From NCBI GenBank assembly GCA_003215535.1, contig QCKG01000001.1:113330-177329 (forward strand): a DNA stretch of 64,000 bases, written 5' to 3'. The position numbers and the translations under genes were made by a program. Shown here piece after piece: positions 9,841 to 20,477 of this stretch (positions are counted from its first letter, which is position 1; each line of letters opens with the position of its first letter). Under the pieces are notes generated by a model, which worked only from the letters and a program-made list of their open reading frames with translations, made no database searches and was not told the origin of the DNA. This DNA is from Prochlorococcus sp. AG-409-L18. Its GTDB lineage: Bacteria; Cyanobacteriota; Cyanobacteriia; PCC-6307; Cyanobiaceae.

Positions 9841-11784
9841 TTAGTTAGTTATTTCATCATCATGAAAATATTCCCAGATCTTGGTTCCTATTTTTACTCC
9901 TAGTCCTGGAACAGATGTTAATTCATTTTTGCCTGCTAATTTTATAGCTTCTATCGACGGAAATTTTGACAGAAGAATCTTTATTCTTTTAGGACCCAAT
10001 CCCTCTATTTCTGATAATTGAGATTTCCGCATTCGAAGACTTCGTCTATCCCGATGAAAATTAATAGCAAATCTATGGGCCTCATCTCTTAGCGATCGAA
10101 GAAGTTGAACTCCAAGTTGATCTTTTTCTGAAACTAAAGCCTTATCATTACCTGGAAGATATATCTCCTCTTTTTTCTTTGCTAAAGAACATATATTTAT
10201 ATGTTCTTCAAGTCCAAGCTCTTTTAATGTTTTCATAACCGCAGATAACTGACCCTTACCTCCATCAATCATCACTAAATCAGGCCAATCATTTAAACCA
10301 TGTATTTGTAAGTCAATACCTTTAATTTTCCCAATCTTATCAAAGTCAAATCCTTCTTTTTTTATAGTAGCCCATCTCCTAAACCTTCTTCTTATAACTT
10401 CGCTTAAAGCTAAATAATCATCGCTATGACCAACAGTTATAGTCGAACTTTTGATTTTATACTTTCGGTAGTGTTGCTTTGCAGGCAAGCCATCTATAAA
10501 GACGACTTGAGAACCGACCGCGTCACTTCCTTGAATGTGACTAATATCATATCCTTCTATCCTTCTATGGATATTGTTTGAATCTAATAATTGAGCAAGG
10601 TCTTCTAGAGCTAAGCTTTGTTTCTCTTCCCCTTTTTTTACTCTATTTAGTTCCAACATGGCATTTTTATGTACTAGATTTATCAAGTCGATACTCTTCT
10701 TTCTTGTTGGATATTTAATAATTACCCTCTTATTTCTAAGTCTAGATAGCCAATCCTCTATAGATTTAGTATTTTCTAATCCATATTGTATCAGAATCTC
10801 TTCAGGTATTTCTACTTTGTCGACTTGACTATAATGCTCCTCTATTACTCGTTGAATAATTAGGCTGGGAATAATACCTTTTGAATCAGCATTATATCCA
10901 ATACGTCCAACAAGTTTACCTGAACGCATCTGAAATAATTGTACTGAGGCCAATTTATCTCCTTTCGCTATGGCTATTACATCTTTATTTATATTTGAGT
11001 CTGGAAGGCACATTTTTTGATCCTCCATAAGTAGATCGATACCCTTGATTTGATCTCGCAATGCACCAGCTAATTCATAATTCATTTTTTCTGCTTGCTT
11101 TTCCATTTGTTGTCTCAACATATTCTTTAACTCATTTGTTCTACCTTGAAATATCATTGCAACTCTTTTTACAGTATTATGATAATCTTCGGCACTTATT
11201 TTTTTCTGACAAACACCAGGACATCTTCCAATTGAATAGTTTAGGCAGGTCCTATCTTTATATAAAGGTCTTGGTCTTTGTCTCAATGGGAATAACTTCT
11301 TGATGGTAAATAATGTTTTTCTTAATAATGTCACGTCTACATAAGGACCGTAAAAACGATCCTTTTCGTTTTTATTTCTTCTTTTTCTTGTAATAAATAT
11401 TCTAGGGTACTCTTCACTCCATGTTATACACAGATAGGGATATTTCTTATCATCCTTAAGTAGGATATTAAAGTAAGGTTTGTTTGTTTTAATAAGATTA
11501 GATTCTAATGTAAGAGCTTCAGACTCATTATCCGTAACAATGATCTCAATATCATGAACCTGACTTACCATTAGGTTTATTCTTGGACTTATATCAACAT
11601 TATTTCTAAAATAACTTCTAACCCTATTTCTCAATGATTTTGATTTTCCTACATATAAGATACGATTATTTTTATCTCTCAAAATATAACAGCCTGGAGC
11701 AGTTGGAAGCTCCTTTAGCCTTTCTTCTAACCATGGCTTATTGCCAGTTGGATATTTGAAATTTGATATTTTTATATCAGTCAA
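9841..11784 (-). CDS. uvrC: Excinuclease ABC subunit C
   Basis: Nuclease subunit of nucleotide excision repair, making both incisions around a lesion with UvrB. The 647 residues show the GIY-YIG domain at the N terminus (APGCYILRD then ILYVGKSKSLRNRVRSYF), a UVR motif around ELAGALRDQIKGID, the RNase H-like nuclease half, and tandem helix-hairpin-helix motifs at the C terminus (EGLGPKRIKIL and SVPGLGVKIG). TTG at 11784 is the only start in a sensible place. The flavin reductase gene ends 7 bases upstream, so the two may be cotranscribed. Confidence 0.96.
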   Translation of the reverse strand: MTDIKISNFKYPTGNKPWLEERLKELPTAPGCYILRDKNNRILYVGKSKSLRNRVRSYFRNNVDISPRINLMVSQVHDIEIIVTDNESEALTLESNLIKTNKPYFNILLKDDKKYPYLCITWSEEYPRIFITRKRRNKNEKDRFYGPYVDVTLLRKTLFTIKKLFPLRQRPRPLYKDRTCLNYSIGRCPGVCQKKISAEDYHNTVKRVAMIFQGRTNELKNMLRQQMEKQAEKMNYELAGALRDQIKGIDLLMEDQKMCLPDSNINKDVIAIAKGDKLASVQLFQMRSGKLVGRIGYNADSKGIIPSLIIQRVIEEHYSQVDKVEIPEEILIQYGLENTKSIEDWLSRLRNKRVIIKYPTRKKSIDLINLVHKNAMLELNRVKKGEEKQSLALEDLAQLLDSNNIHRRIEGYDISHIQGSDAVGSQVVFIDGLPAKQHYRKYKIKSSTITVGHSDDYLALSEVIRRRFRRWATIKKEGFDFDKIGKIKGIDLQIHGLNDWPDLVMIDGGKGQLSAVMKTLKELGLEEHINICSLAKKKEEIYLPGNDKALVSEKDQLGVQLLRSLRDEAHRFAINFHRDRRSLRMRKSQLSEIEGLGPKRIKILLSKFPSIEAIKLAGKNELTSVPGLGVKIGTKIWEYFHDDEITN

Positions 11785-11791
11785 GCAATTT

Positions 11792-12274
11792 TTAACCTCC
11801 GTAAGACCATCCCGTTGAGGAGAGGTTTAGTGATTCACCATCTTTATTTAAATGCGCAGACATAACCTCAGCTACAAAGACTGTGTGATCTCCTTTGCTT
11901 ACTTGGCCAAGAACCGCACATTCAACTCCTCCAATTGCATCTTCTAACAATGGCATCCCAAGTTCTCCCAGTTTGAATGGGGCGGCTTCAAACCTTCCTC
12001 CTAATGCCTTTTGTGGCTTAAAAAATACAGCTGCTAGTTCTTTTTGATCAGCACGCAAAATATTTAGAGAAAATTTCAATGTCCTTTCAATAATTCCATG
12101 GCTTGAACCCTCTGCCCTTACAGCCATTACAACCAATGGGGGGTCGAAGGATCCTTGTGTTACCCAACTAGCGGTAAATCCATTAACCTCTCCATTTTCG
12201 CTTACCCCACAGATAAAGAGACCATGTGGAATCTTTCTAAGGAGTAGTTTCTTGGCTTCTAGATCAAGGGTCAT
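11792..12274 (-). CDS. Flavin reductase-like (FMN-binding split barrel) protein
   Basis: A 160-residue protein of the flavin reductase-like domain family. It begins [14 protein letters not shown] and contains [22 protein letters not shown], the usual FMN-binding core, followed by a segment on suppressing other activities ([16 protein letters not shown]). In cyanobacteria this domain also occurs fused to flavodiiron proteins, but here it stands alone. The electron donor and acceptor are not known from sequence. ATG at 12274 was chosen over TTG at 12280. It is divergent from coaD, with 73 bases between the starts. Confidence 0.85.
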   Translation of the reverse strand: MTLDLEAKKLLLRKIPHGLFICGVSENGEVNGFTASWVTQGSFDPPLVVMAVRAEGSSHGIIERTLKFSLNILRADQKELAAVFFKPQKALGGRFEAAPFKLGELGMPLLEDAIGGVECAVLGQVSKGDHTVFVAEVMSAHLNKDGESLNLSSTGWSYGG

Positions 12275-12347
12275 AAACAACTGGTTTAATTCCTATAACT
12301 CTAATCAGCCTTTGGGCCTATACGATCGACCATTAGGTTTTCAACTT

Positions 12348-12824
12348 ATGAGAGTCCTCTATCCTGGTAGTTTTGATCCTCTAACCTTCGGTCATTTAGA
12401 TTTAATTCAGCGCGCTAATGCCCTTTTTGGAACAATTGTCGTTGCAGTACTAGCTAATCCTTCTAAACAGCCCAGCTTTAGTCTTGAAAAGCGAATTGAG
12501 CAGATATCAGAATCAACATCTCATATTGGAAACATAGAGATCATTAGTTTTGATGGGCTAACAGTCAACTGTGCACGCGAGTCTAAGGCTGATTTAATCC
12601 TCAGAGGTCTACGAGCTTTAAGTGATTTTGAGTATGAGTTGCAAATAGCTCACACTAATAGGTCCTTGGATGGTGAGTTTGAGACAATATTCCTTGCTAC
12701 TGAGGCTCGCCACAGCTTCCTAAGCAGCTCAGTTGTTAAAGAAGTTGCTAGATTTGGTGGTGAGACCTCTCATATGGTTCCAGAAATAGTGGCAAAAGAT
12801 TTAAAGAGGTTATTTAATGAGTAA
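12348..12824 (+). CDS. coaD: Phosphopantetheine adenylyltransferase
   Basis: Catalyses the fourth step of coenzyme A synthesis, joining AMP to 4'-phosphopantetheine. The 158-residue protein starts [16 protein letters not shown], with the nucleotidyltransferase T/HxGH motif at residues 13-16, and has the C-terminal SSS-x-V-K-E-V segment typical of CoaD. The open frame extends 32 codons further upstream, but ATG at 12348 reproduces the family N terminus and length exactly. The coiled-coil gene follows after 15 bases. Confidence 0.95.
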   Translation: MRVLYPGSFDPLTFGHLDLIQRANALFGTIVVAVLANPSKQPSFSLEKRIEQISESTSHIGNIEIISFDGLTVNCARESKADLILRGLRALSDFEYELQIAHTNRSLDGEFETIFLATEARHSFLSSSVVKEVARFGGETSHMVPEIVAKDLKRLFNE

Positions 12825-12839
12825 GTGATTCATCTTTAA

Positions 12840-13445
12840 ATGGAAAATCATTATCTCAAAACCTTAGATCAACTTGACGAGTTAGAAGAGCTCCTACTTG
12901 AAGGCTCCAGAATTCCCTTTTGTAGCAGCAGATTGGTCAATGAGCATGAAGCTTATGATCTTATAGAGCAAATAAGGGCTTCTATCCCACAGGAGATTAC
13001 TAAGGCTAGGCATATAATTAATTCTAAGGAGGATTGCATTAAACAAGGAAGAATAAAGGCAGAGATACTTCTAAAAGACGCCATAAATGAAAGAGAGCAG
13101 ATTCTTAATAGTCACGAAATAAAGCTACAAGCTGAAAAGATTGCTCAGGACATCAAAAGGAAAGCACAATTAGAACATGAACGAATAATTTCAGACGCCA
13201 AACAAAGATCTAATAATGTTGATAGAAGAATTAGCTCTGAACTGATTCAGCAAGAGAAGCATTTCAAAGCAAGAAAGCAAAAAGTTAAAAGAGAATTAAT
13301 TAATTTACAAAGACAGCTCAATAATAAGTATTCACAGAGAATAAAGAGGTTTAGGCTAGAATTGGAAAACCTTAGACAAGCTAAGTTAAAACTAGCAAAT
13401 ACATTTATTAGCTATCAGGCTGATACAAAAAAGAGGAATACATAA
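12840..13445 (+). CDS. Coiled-coil protein, DivIVA/ATP-synthase-b-like
   Basis: A 201-residue, highly charged and almost entirely helical protein. After a short N-terminal segment (LDELEELLLEGSRIPF, then LVNEHEAYDLIEQIR) it becomes a long coiled coil rich in Lys, Glu, Arg and Gln. There is no membrane segment or signal peptide. The N-terminal motif resembles a conserved cyanobacterial family often found after coaD, sometimes named for similarity to DivIVA or ATP synthase subunit b; such similarity may only reflect the coiled coil. Its role is unknown. It sits 15 bases after coaD and is probably cotranscribed. Confidence 0.75.
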   Translation: MENHYLKTLDQLDELEELLLEGSRIPFCSSRLVNEHEAYDLIEQIRASIPQEITKARHIINSKEDCIKQGRIKAEILLKDAINEREQILNSHEIKLQAEKIAQDIKRKAQLEHERIISDAKQRSNNVDRRISSELIQQEKHFKARKQKVKRELINLQRQLNNKYSQRIKRFRLELENLRQAKLKLANTFISYQADTKKRNT

Positions 13446-13475
13446 TGGGCTTAAATTTTACAATCTTACGTATAA

Positions 13476-14759
13476 CTACATACTACAATTACTTGATTCG
13501 AGTAATCGACTCAGCATAAGTTGAACTTTACTATCTACATTAAATGAGTTTGTCGTAAGTACACTTATATAAATTGGCCCCTCGACAGTGTTTAATATTC
13601 CTGAGATTGTTCTTATTCCTCTTAATGTCCCAGTTTTTCCACTGAACAGGCCCATTAATTTAGAGTCTTGACCTAAGACACTTAGGGTTCCTCTTACCCC
13701 TATAATAGATAGTGATGACTGATAATATTTAGAATATTTATGATTATCCATTTTATAAAGTAAATATGCCAATCCTTTAGAGGTTGCTCTGTTTCCTCTT
13801 GACAACCCACTACCGTCCTTAATAACAAATCGATTTGTGTCGATACCAAAAGATTTTAACCAATTTAAAGTGTTATTAGAGGCTTTTATTGGGTCCCAAG
13901 TTTTGGCAGCATTACGGTATAGAACTTCTGAAGTGAAATTATGACTTTCTGAGTTAGCCAAGCTAAGTAGAGCATGCATAGGAGCGGATCTGTGGGTTTT
14001 ATTTAATGACGTTTGGAAGGGGAAAGAGGAATAGTTTTTAGCAATCTTAAGTTTTGGATTTGGTATATACCCAGAAGTCCTTAATTTATAATCTATATGA
14101 TCTATTAGTTTATTTGAAGGGTGATTATCATTAATCAGCTCTTCATTGCTTATAAGAGCAAGTCTAGTGACAGCAGCACCATATGAGCTTGATCTGTCGT
14201 TAGGATGCCAATCGTCTGTCCACCAATGTTTAGAAGGCTCTTCATAAACCAATATTCTTAGGTTTCGATTAGAATTTCTATTAAATGTTGAATCATTAAT
14301 AACGGAATCTATGAGTGCCGATATGTTTCCAATAGTAAGATCTGGATCTCCCTGTCCAGTTAATTCAATGGAACCATCATATTTAAGTGCCAATTCTGTT
14401 TTTAGAAAAAACCCAGGACCTAATTTGTCTAGAGCATATGCAGTAGTGATTAATTTGAGGTTAGAAGCAGGAATTCTCGGTTGGTTCCCATTTAATTGAG
14501 ATATTATATTAGAATCCTTATCCAAAATTGTATAACTCCAATTGTCTATATCACTACCAATTAAATCTAGAAATTCATCCTGAATTGAAGTACAAATCTT
14601 TCGATTTAAGCTGTTTCTATCCCTAGCAAATAAGAAAAAAATCTCAGATTTCATTTTCTGAAATAGATTTATTTTAACTGTTCCATTATTTAAGATTAAA
14701 ATTATTGTTAGAATGGTAAGAGGAATAATATGGTTTTTAGGTTTCTTTTTATTTTTCAT
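13476..14759 (-). CDS. dacB: D-alanyl-D-alanine carboxypeptidase/endopeptidase (PBP4 type)
   Basis: Penicillin-binding protein of peptidase family S13, trimming peptidoglycan cross-links outside the cytoplasmic membrane. The three active-site motifs are visible: SNLK at residues 99-102 (nucleophile Ser), SHN in the middle, and KTG in the segment FSGKTGTLRG near residue 375. A hydrophobic stretch at about residues 11-26 serves as signal anchor. At 427 residues it is slightly shorter than E. coli PBP4. ATG at 14759 is the natural start. It converges with the coiled-coil gene. Confidence 0.92.
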   Translation of the reverse strand: MKNKKKPKNHIIPLTILTIILILNNGTVKINLFQKMKSEIFFLFARDRNSLNRKICTSIQDEFLDLIGSDIDNWSYTILDKDSNIISQLNGNQPRIPASNLKLITTAYALDKLGPGFFLKTELALKYDGSIELTGQGDPDLTIGNISALIDSVINDSTFNRNSNRNLRILVYEEPSKHWWTDDWHPNDRSSSYGAAVTRLALISNEELINDNHPSNKLIDHIDYKLRTSGYIPNPKLKIAKNYSSFPFQTSLNKTHRSAPMHALLSLANSESHNFTSEVLYRNAAKTWDPIKASNNTLNWLKSFGIDTNRFVIKDGSGLSRGNRATSKGLAYLLYKMDNHKYSKYYQSSLSIIGVRGTLSVLGQDSKLMGLFSGKTGTLRGIRTISGILNTVEGPIYISVLTTNSFNVDSKVQLMLSRLLESSNCSM

Positions 14760-14856
14760 TTAAGCCTAAAGTAAGGAGAATAATAGTTTTAGGTAATTTC
14801 AGGAAACAAATAATTCTTAGATAGTTTAGGCTCATATCCAGTAAGCATATTAGGCA

Positions 14857-15486
14857 TTAAAGCATTGCCTCCATAATAGTCTCTTGATTTGGTTTTGCGC
14901 GAAAATCTCTTACATAACGATAACCATTTTGTTCTAGTTTAAATAAGGACCAATCATGAGGGTACTCTCTCATTAATGCACCTTCACTTAGTGGCTCAAG
15001 AGAAAAGGCAGTATGCCAGGACGGTAAAAAGGACTTGTTCCTATCTCTGCCAATACTGCCTATACCAACAGTAGAATCTACCAATCGTCCATTTACCATA
15101 ATAATGACACCTTTATACCCATCACACAGATTAATAAAGTCCTCATAATCATAGGGCTGAGGTGATACAGCTATTAAAATCGTATTTTCCTTAATATTAT
15201 AATCTTCGGAAAGTAAATCTCTAAATGAATAGATATCGCCAGCACAAGTCGGATATTCACGTTTTGCTAGGGCTGTACCACCTGCATCAGGCCAGGCTAA
15301 ACAATTTTTTCTTGAAATAGTAGTTAATTCATTACTTAAGCGTAGAACAACAGGCATTATTCTTAGGCCCTCAAACTTTAGATTTATAGAGATTCGATTA
15401 AAATCTTCATTTTGCAATGATTCAATTATTGATTTAAGTAACCTGGACTCTGCTTCTCTTAAATCTGCTGGAAGGATACTTGCCAT
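14857..15486 (-). CDS. DUF1995 family protein
   Basis: A 209-residue protein that begins MASILPADLREAESRLL and contains NLKFEGLRIMPVVLRL, PDAGGTALAKREYP and a central IAVSPQPYDYEDF stretch. This pattern matches the DUF1995 family shared by cyanobacteria and chloroplasts, for which no biochemical function is established. No signal peptide or membrane segment is evident. It starts at ATG 15486, 26 bases after the end of the cysteine desulfurase on the same strand, so the two may form an operon. Confidence 0.8.
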   Translation of the reverse strand: MASILPADLREAESRLLKSIIESLQNEDFNRISINLKFEGLRIMPVVLRLSNELTTISRKNCLAWPDAGGTALAKREYPTCAGDIYSFRDLLSEDYNIKENTILIAVSPQPYDYEDFINLCDGYKGVIIMVNGRLVDSTVGIGSIGRDRNKSFLPSWHTAFSLEPLSEGALMREYPHDWSLFKLEQNGYRYVRDFRAKPNQETIMEAML

Positions 15487-15512
15487 AAGAATGAATTGTT
15501 CTACAAATATTA

Positions 15513-16706
15513 TCAGTTCTCGTCTCTTTCTGCTACTCGTATAATTGCTTTATTGAGAATATCGGGAACGATGTTTATATCTTCTTGCTCTAGCCAAGGG
15601 CCTAAACTGAATCTAAGGCCTGAATACTGCCATTCTGGAGGGGTATTAATCGCTTTAAGAATTCTACTTCTCTGGTTTTTCCCAGATGAACAGGCACTTC
15701 CACTGCTAGCTGATAATCCATGTGCAGCTAATTCTCTGACAACTTGTCTGCCAGAAACAGGAATGCCATCATTTGTACCTACCAACATAGAAATATGATT
15801 TTTCAACCTATTGGTAGGGTCCCCAGTGAATCTCAAACCTGGAATCTCTTCGAGTTTGGTTTTTAAATTCATTGTGAGTTGATGGACTTTATTTAATCTA
15901 TTTAAAGGTTTATTCCTATTAGAATAGAGGATACTGATAGCTTTTGCCATGCCTGCTACCTGCGCTACTGCTTCAGTTCCTGGTCTGATACCAAATTCTT
16001 GAGAACCTCCATCAATTATTGGTCGCATCTGTTTTCTTAGATCGTCCTTAATTATTAGAATACCGGTACCCTTTGGACCCTGTAGTTTATGGGCAGATGC
16101 ACTTACTGCGAGTTGAGCTAGTTCTTCAAGATTTAGTAATGCCTGAGATAAATACTGTGTTGAGTCAGTATGGAAAATTACATTCCTATTTAGGCACTCA
16201 TTCGAAATTATATTTATAGGTTGGATTGTACCTATTTCATTCTGAGCTGATATTATTGAAACTACTCTTGTTGGAGGAGATAATAACTCATCTATATATT
16301 CTAAGTTTATTAGTCCTTTTCTGTCTACTGGCCAAAATGCGATCTCCCAACCTTTTTTTCTTAGTGTTAGGGCTGTATTGATTACAGCTTCATGTTCAAC
16401 CGATGAGACAACAATTCTTGCTGGCTTTTCTAGCTCCGTTAACCCTAGCAACCCAATATTAATCGATTCAGTTGCACCGGATGTGAAAATAATATTGCTT
16501 GGATCAGCTCCTAACGACTTGGCTATTGACCAACGAGAGTTCTCTAATATCTCTGCAGCAATTGTCCCATGTTTATGAATACTAGAGGGATTACCCCAAC
16601 CGGTACGATAAACGTTTATCATTGTATCTAAAACCTCATTACTTAATGGTGTAGTAGCACTTGCATCAAGGTAGATTGATCTGTTTTCATTTGGAAGATT
16701 ATTCAT
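15513..16706 (-). CDS. Cysteine desulfurase, NifS/IscS group
   Basis: PLP enzyme that takes sulfur from cysteine for Fe-S clusters and thio-modifications. The 397 residues begin with YLDASATTPLS and GWGNPSSIHKHG, the usual class V aminotransferase N terminus. The PLP lysine lies in SASAHKLQGPKGTG, and the catalytic cysteine in SSGSACSSGK. That long flexible cysteine loop indicates group I (NifS/IscS) rather than SufS. No iscU or nifU scaffold gene is adjacent. ATG at 16706 is used. DUF1995 follows it downstream. Confidence 0.93.
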   Translation of the reverse strand: MNNLPNENRSIYLDASATTPLSNEVLDTMINVYRTGWGNPSSIHKHGTIAAEILENSRWSIAKSLGADPSNIIFTSGATESINIGLLGLTELEKPARIVVSSVEHEAVINTALTLRKKGWEIAFWPVDRKGLINLEYIDELLSPPTRVVSIISAQNEIGTIQPINIISNECLNRNVIFHTDSTQYLSQALLNLEELAQLAVSASAHKLQGPKGTGILIIKDDLRKQMRPIIDGGSQEFGIRPGTEAVAQVAGMAKAISILYSNRNKPLNRLNKVHQLTMNLKTKLEEIPGLRFTGDPTNRLKNHISMLVGTNDGIPVSGRQVVRELAAHGLSASSGSACSSGKNQRSRILKAINTPPEWQYSGLRFSLGPWLEQEDINIVPDILNKAIIRVAERDEN

Positions 16707-16822
16707 GGAATTTGATTCACTACCATCCTATAGTTAGTGAAATTGATGTGTAAATTATATTAGCCACTATTATTACTAGCATTTCTTTCTAGATTAGTAA
16801 TTAGTTGAAATTATAATTTGCA

Positions 16823-17674
16823 TTATGCTTCAATCGTTCCTTTATAAACCAAGCTAGCTTCTCCAGTCATTAGTACTGATTCATTACTCCCAGGCCAATA
16901 AATATCTAAATTTCCACCTGGAAGGATAACTCTCACTTTATTATTTGTTAAACCCATCATGATTGATGAAACAGCAGATGCACAAGCACCTGTACCACAA
17001 GCTAATGTTGCACCAGCTCCTCTTTCCCATACAAGTATTTTAATTGTATCAGGATCTATTAATTCTAAGAAATGTACATTTGTGCCTGCTGGGAAAAATG
17101 AATTTGTTTCTACTAATCTACCCCACATTTTAAATGGGATCTCCTTTAAATCCTTTACTTTTATAATTGCATGAGGATTACCCATGCCTACAGAAACTGT
17201 CTTTAGCTCCTGACCATGAATGCTTATCAACCCTTCAGGAAGTCCTGATCCTCCAATTGTAAATTTTGTTGGAATATGTTCAGGAATAAAGATAGGTTTA
17301 CCCATGTCAACCTTTATCTTTTTATTCTTTTCTACATAGGCTATCTTTAAGCCGGCTAAGGTTTCAATCCGATATTCTTGATTATATATATTGTCGTCAT
17401 TATCTATTAAGAATTTAACTAGGCACCTAATCCCGTTGCCACACATTTCAGCTTCTGTTCCATCTGAGTTGTAAATTCTCATATTTACATTCCCTTGATC
17501 TTGTGGATTATTAACAACTATCAATCCATCAGCACCAATGCCATAATGTCTATCACAAATAAGCCTTATCCAGTCTGAATCTGGTTGGATAACTCTTGTC
17601 GGTAGTACCTTTCCCCTCCCTTCTATTAGGATGAAATCATTGCCAAGACCTTGATATTTACTGAATTGGACCAT
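16823..17674 (-). CDS. dapF: Diaminopimelate epimerase
   Basis: Interconverts LL- and meso-diaminopimelate for lysine and peptidoglycan synthesis. The 283 residues begin with FSKYQGLGNDFILIEG. The two catalytic cysteines sit in EMCGNGIRC and ACGTGACAS, both intact. ATG at 17674 is the start. The gene is divergent from leuS, with a 147-base intergenic region between them, and is separated from the desulfurase gene by 116 bases. Confidence 0.96.
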   Translation of the reverse strand: MVQFSKYQGLGNDFILIEGRGKVLPTRVIQPDSDWIRLICDRHYGIGADGLIVVNNPQDQGNVNMRIYNSDGTEAEMCGNGIRCLVKFLIDNDDNIYNQEYRIETLAGLKIAYVEKNKKIKVDMGKPIFIPEHIPTKFTIGGSGLPEGLISIHGQELKTVSVGMGNPHAIIKVKDLKEIPFKMWGRLVETNSFFPAGTNVHFLELIDPDTIKILVWERGAGATLACGTGACASAVSSIMMGLTNNKVRVILPGGNLDIYWPGSNESVLMTGEASLVYKGTIEA

Positions 17675-17821
17675 CGAGCAAATTGATTCCTATAAACGCT
17701 ATTGTCAGTTACATTACAATCTTTTCAAGACTAGCGTATATTAATCATATGTTTTGATAGCAATAAACTCACCTGCATGCTCCAATTTTGTGTCACGATC
17801 TAGTTAAGGGATTAAAAACAA

Positions 17822-20461
17822 GTGAAGGAGACTCCAGAAAAAAAACAGCTATCAAGTCAAGGTTCTAGTCGTTATGAGCCTAAACCGCTTGAGGATAGGT
17901 GGCAGAGTCACTGGAAAGACATAGGTATAGATAGAACCAGACCAATTGCAAAAGAGCAAAATAGCTTTTTTGCCCTTTCAATGTTTCCATATCCCTCAGG
18001 GAATCTGCATATGGGGCATGTAAGGAATTATGTAATTACTGACGTCATTGCAAGACGCCAACGAATGCTTGGGTTTGCAGTTTTACACCCTATGGGTTGG
18101 GATGCATTTGGATTACCAGCAGAAAATGCAGCAATAGAAAGAGGGGTTGATCCAGCAGATTGGACAAAAAAAAATATTGCTCAAATGCGTCAACAACTTT
18201 CACGGCTAGGACTATCAATAGATTGGGATAAGGAGATTACAACATGCGATAGTGATTATTATAAATGGACACAATTTATTTTTCTAGAGCTTTATAAAAA
18301 TGGTTTAGCTTATCAAAAAGAAGCAACTGTTAACTGGGACCCTATAGATAAGACTGTACTAGCCAATGAGCAAGTTGATCCAGATGGCAAATCCTGGCGA
18401 TCAGGAGCTACAGTCGAAAAGAAGAAATTAAAACAATGGTTTCTACGTATTACAGATTTTGCGGATGAATTGTTAGAAGGCCTTGACTTATTAAAAGGTT
18501 GGCCTGAGAAAGTTAGAACAATGCAAGCTAATTGGATAGGTAAATCAATAGGTGCTGAGGTAAGTTTTAAGGTCAAATCTGAACAAGATTTTAATATAAC
18601 TGTATTTACAACAAGGCCAGATACACTATTTGGTGTCACCTATCTTGTCCTATCGCCAGATCATCCCTTAGTAGACAAGATTTCTTCAAAAGAAATTACT
18701 AGAGATATTGAGGCTTTTAGAAATATGGTTTCCAATCCAGAGAAAAAAGATACGTTTTCAGATGATATACCCAAACATGGCCTAAATATAGGATGTTCAG
18801 CAATTAATCCAGTTAACAACCAACTTGTACCTATATGGATATCTGATTACGTATTAAATGATTATGGCTCTGGAGCCGTTATGGCCGTTCCAGCCCATGA
18901 TGATAGAGATTATTTATTCGCAAAAAAATATAATCTCCCAATAAAACAAGTAGTTATACAAAAGCCAATTGCCAAAGGAGGAGAAGAAATTGATTCTGCT
19001 TATACAGGTAAGGGTATTTTGAAGGACTCAGGTCAATTTACAGGTATGGATTCTAGGGAAGCTAAAATTAGAATCACAGAATATCTCTCTGAAAGGAAAC
19101 TTGGAGAAACTAAGGTAAATTATAGATTACGTGATTGGTTAATATCACGACAAAGATATTGGGGATGTCCTATACCTATAATTCATTGTGATAACTGTGG
19201 CGTTTTGCCATTAGAACAAGATGATCTTCCTGTAAAATTACCTTTAGATGTCAAGTTGTCTGGTAAGGGTACTTCCCCGTTGATTGATAGTCCATCATGG
19301 AAGAATGTTTCTTGTCCTAAATGTGGATCATCTAATGCCACTAGAGAGACAGATACTATGGATACATTTATTTGTTCCTCTTGGTATTTTCTTAGGTTTG
19401 CTGACCCTAACAATAATAACCAACCATTTAATAAACAATCGATAAATGATTGGCTACCAGTAGACCAATATGTTGGAGGTGTAGAACACGCAATTTTACA
19501 TCTACTTTATGCAAGGTTCTTAACAAGATTTTTATATCGGAATGGTCTTATAAGTGTGAATGAACCATTTAAGAATCTTTTAACTCAAGGAATGGTTCAA
19601 GGACTGACCTATAAAAATCCTGTTTCTGGAAAATATATCCCATCAGACTGCATTTTAGATCAATCTAATCCTATAGATCCTCAATCAGGAGAAAAGTTAA
19701 ATGTACATTACGAAAAAATGTCCAAATCAAAATATAATGGAGTAGATCCAGAATCTGTAATAAAAAAATATGGAGCTGATACAGCAAGAATGTTTGTTCT
19801 TTTCAAGGCACCACCTGAGAAGGATTTAGAATGGGACGAATCAGATGTAGAAGGACAATTTCGTTTTATTCAAAGATTATGGAGATTATTTGAAAATTAT
19901 ATTAATTTACATGGTGATAGTATCATTTGCTCAGAAGAAGATCGAGAGGATTCATTGAATAGTATTTCTCCGTCTAGAGATAAGGAACTTAGAAGATTTG
20001 TCCATAGGGCTATAGAAGCTATTAATACAGATCTAGATCATGGCTTACATTTTAATACTGCAATTTCAGAATTAATGAAATTAACTAACTCGATAAATGA
20101 TAATCTTTATTTAGTAAGTAGGTCTGTTGCGGTTGAATCAATAAGTACACTTGTAAAGTTGTTAGCACCATTCGCACCACATGTAGCCGAGGAATTTTGG
20201 ATGAAGATAGGAGGCCAAAATAGTATCCATGTACAGGAATGGCCATTAGTTGATAAACAAGCCCTTTCCACAGATAACTACGAATTAGTTATCCAGATCA
20301 AGGGAAAGGTTAGAGGTTCTATAAATGTATCAACTAATTCAAGCAAGGAACAACTGGAAAATATAGTTAGGGAAAGTGACATTGCAAAGAAATGGTTAGG
20401 CGATAAACTCCCAAGTAGAATTATTGTTGTTCCTGGTAAACTTGTAAATCTGGTACCCTAA
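17822..20461 (+). CDS. leuS: Leucyl-tRNA synthetase
   Basis: Class I aminoacyl-tRNA synthetase charging tRNA-Leu. The 879-residue protein has the HIGH-type motif in [15 protein letters not shown] (about residues 53-67), an editing domain with [17 protein letters not shown], two cysteine pairs (CDNCG and CPKCG) in a zinc-binding insertion, and the KMSKS motif near residue 628. The start is GTG at 17822; no ATG is available before the conserved [10 protein letters not shown] segment. It converges with pgi after 16 bases. Confidence 0.97.
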   Translation: MKETPEKKQLSSQGSSRYEPKPLEDRWQSHWKDIGIDRTRPIAKEQNSFFALSMFPYPSGNLHMGHVRNYVITDVIARRQRMLGFAVLHPMGWDAFGLPAENAAIERGVDPADWTKKNIAQMRQQLSRLGLSIDWDKEITTCDSDYYKWTQFIFLELYKNGLAYQKEATVNWDPIDKTVLANEQVDPDGKSWRSGATVEKKKLKQWFLRITDFADELLEGLDLLKGWPEKVRTMQANWIGKSIGAEVSFKVKSEQDFNITVFTTRPDTLFGVTYLVLSPDHPLVDKISSKEITRDIEAFRNMVSNPEKKDTFSDDIPKHGLNIGCSAINPVNNQLVPIWISDYVLNDYGSGAVMAVPAHDDRDYLFAKKYNLPIKQVVIQKPIAKGGEEIDSAYTGKGILKDSGQFTGMDSREAKIRITEYLSERKLGETKVNYRLRDWLISRQRYWGCPIPIIHCDNCGVLPLEQDDLPVKLPLDVKLSGKGTSPLIDSPSWKNVSCPKCGSSNATRETDTMDTFICSSWYFLRFADPNNNNQPFNKQSINDWLPVDQYVGGVEHAILHLLYARFLTRFLYRNGLISVNEPFKNLLTQGMVQGLTYKNPVSGKYIPSDCILDQSNPIDPQSGEKLNVHYEKMSKSKYNGVDPESVIKKYGADTARMFVLFKAPPEKDLEWDESDVEGQFRFIQRLWRLFENYINLHGDSIICSEEDREDSLNSISPSRDKELRRFVHRAIEAINTDLDHGLHFNTAISELMKLTNSINDNLYLVSRSVAVESISTLVKLLAPFAPHVAEEFWMKIGGQNSIHVQEWPLVDKQALSTDNYELVIQIKGKVRGSINVSTNSSKEQLENIVRESDIAKKWLGDKLPSRIIVVPGKLVNLVP

Positions 20462-20477
20462 CTATTTAAAATATCAG

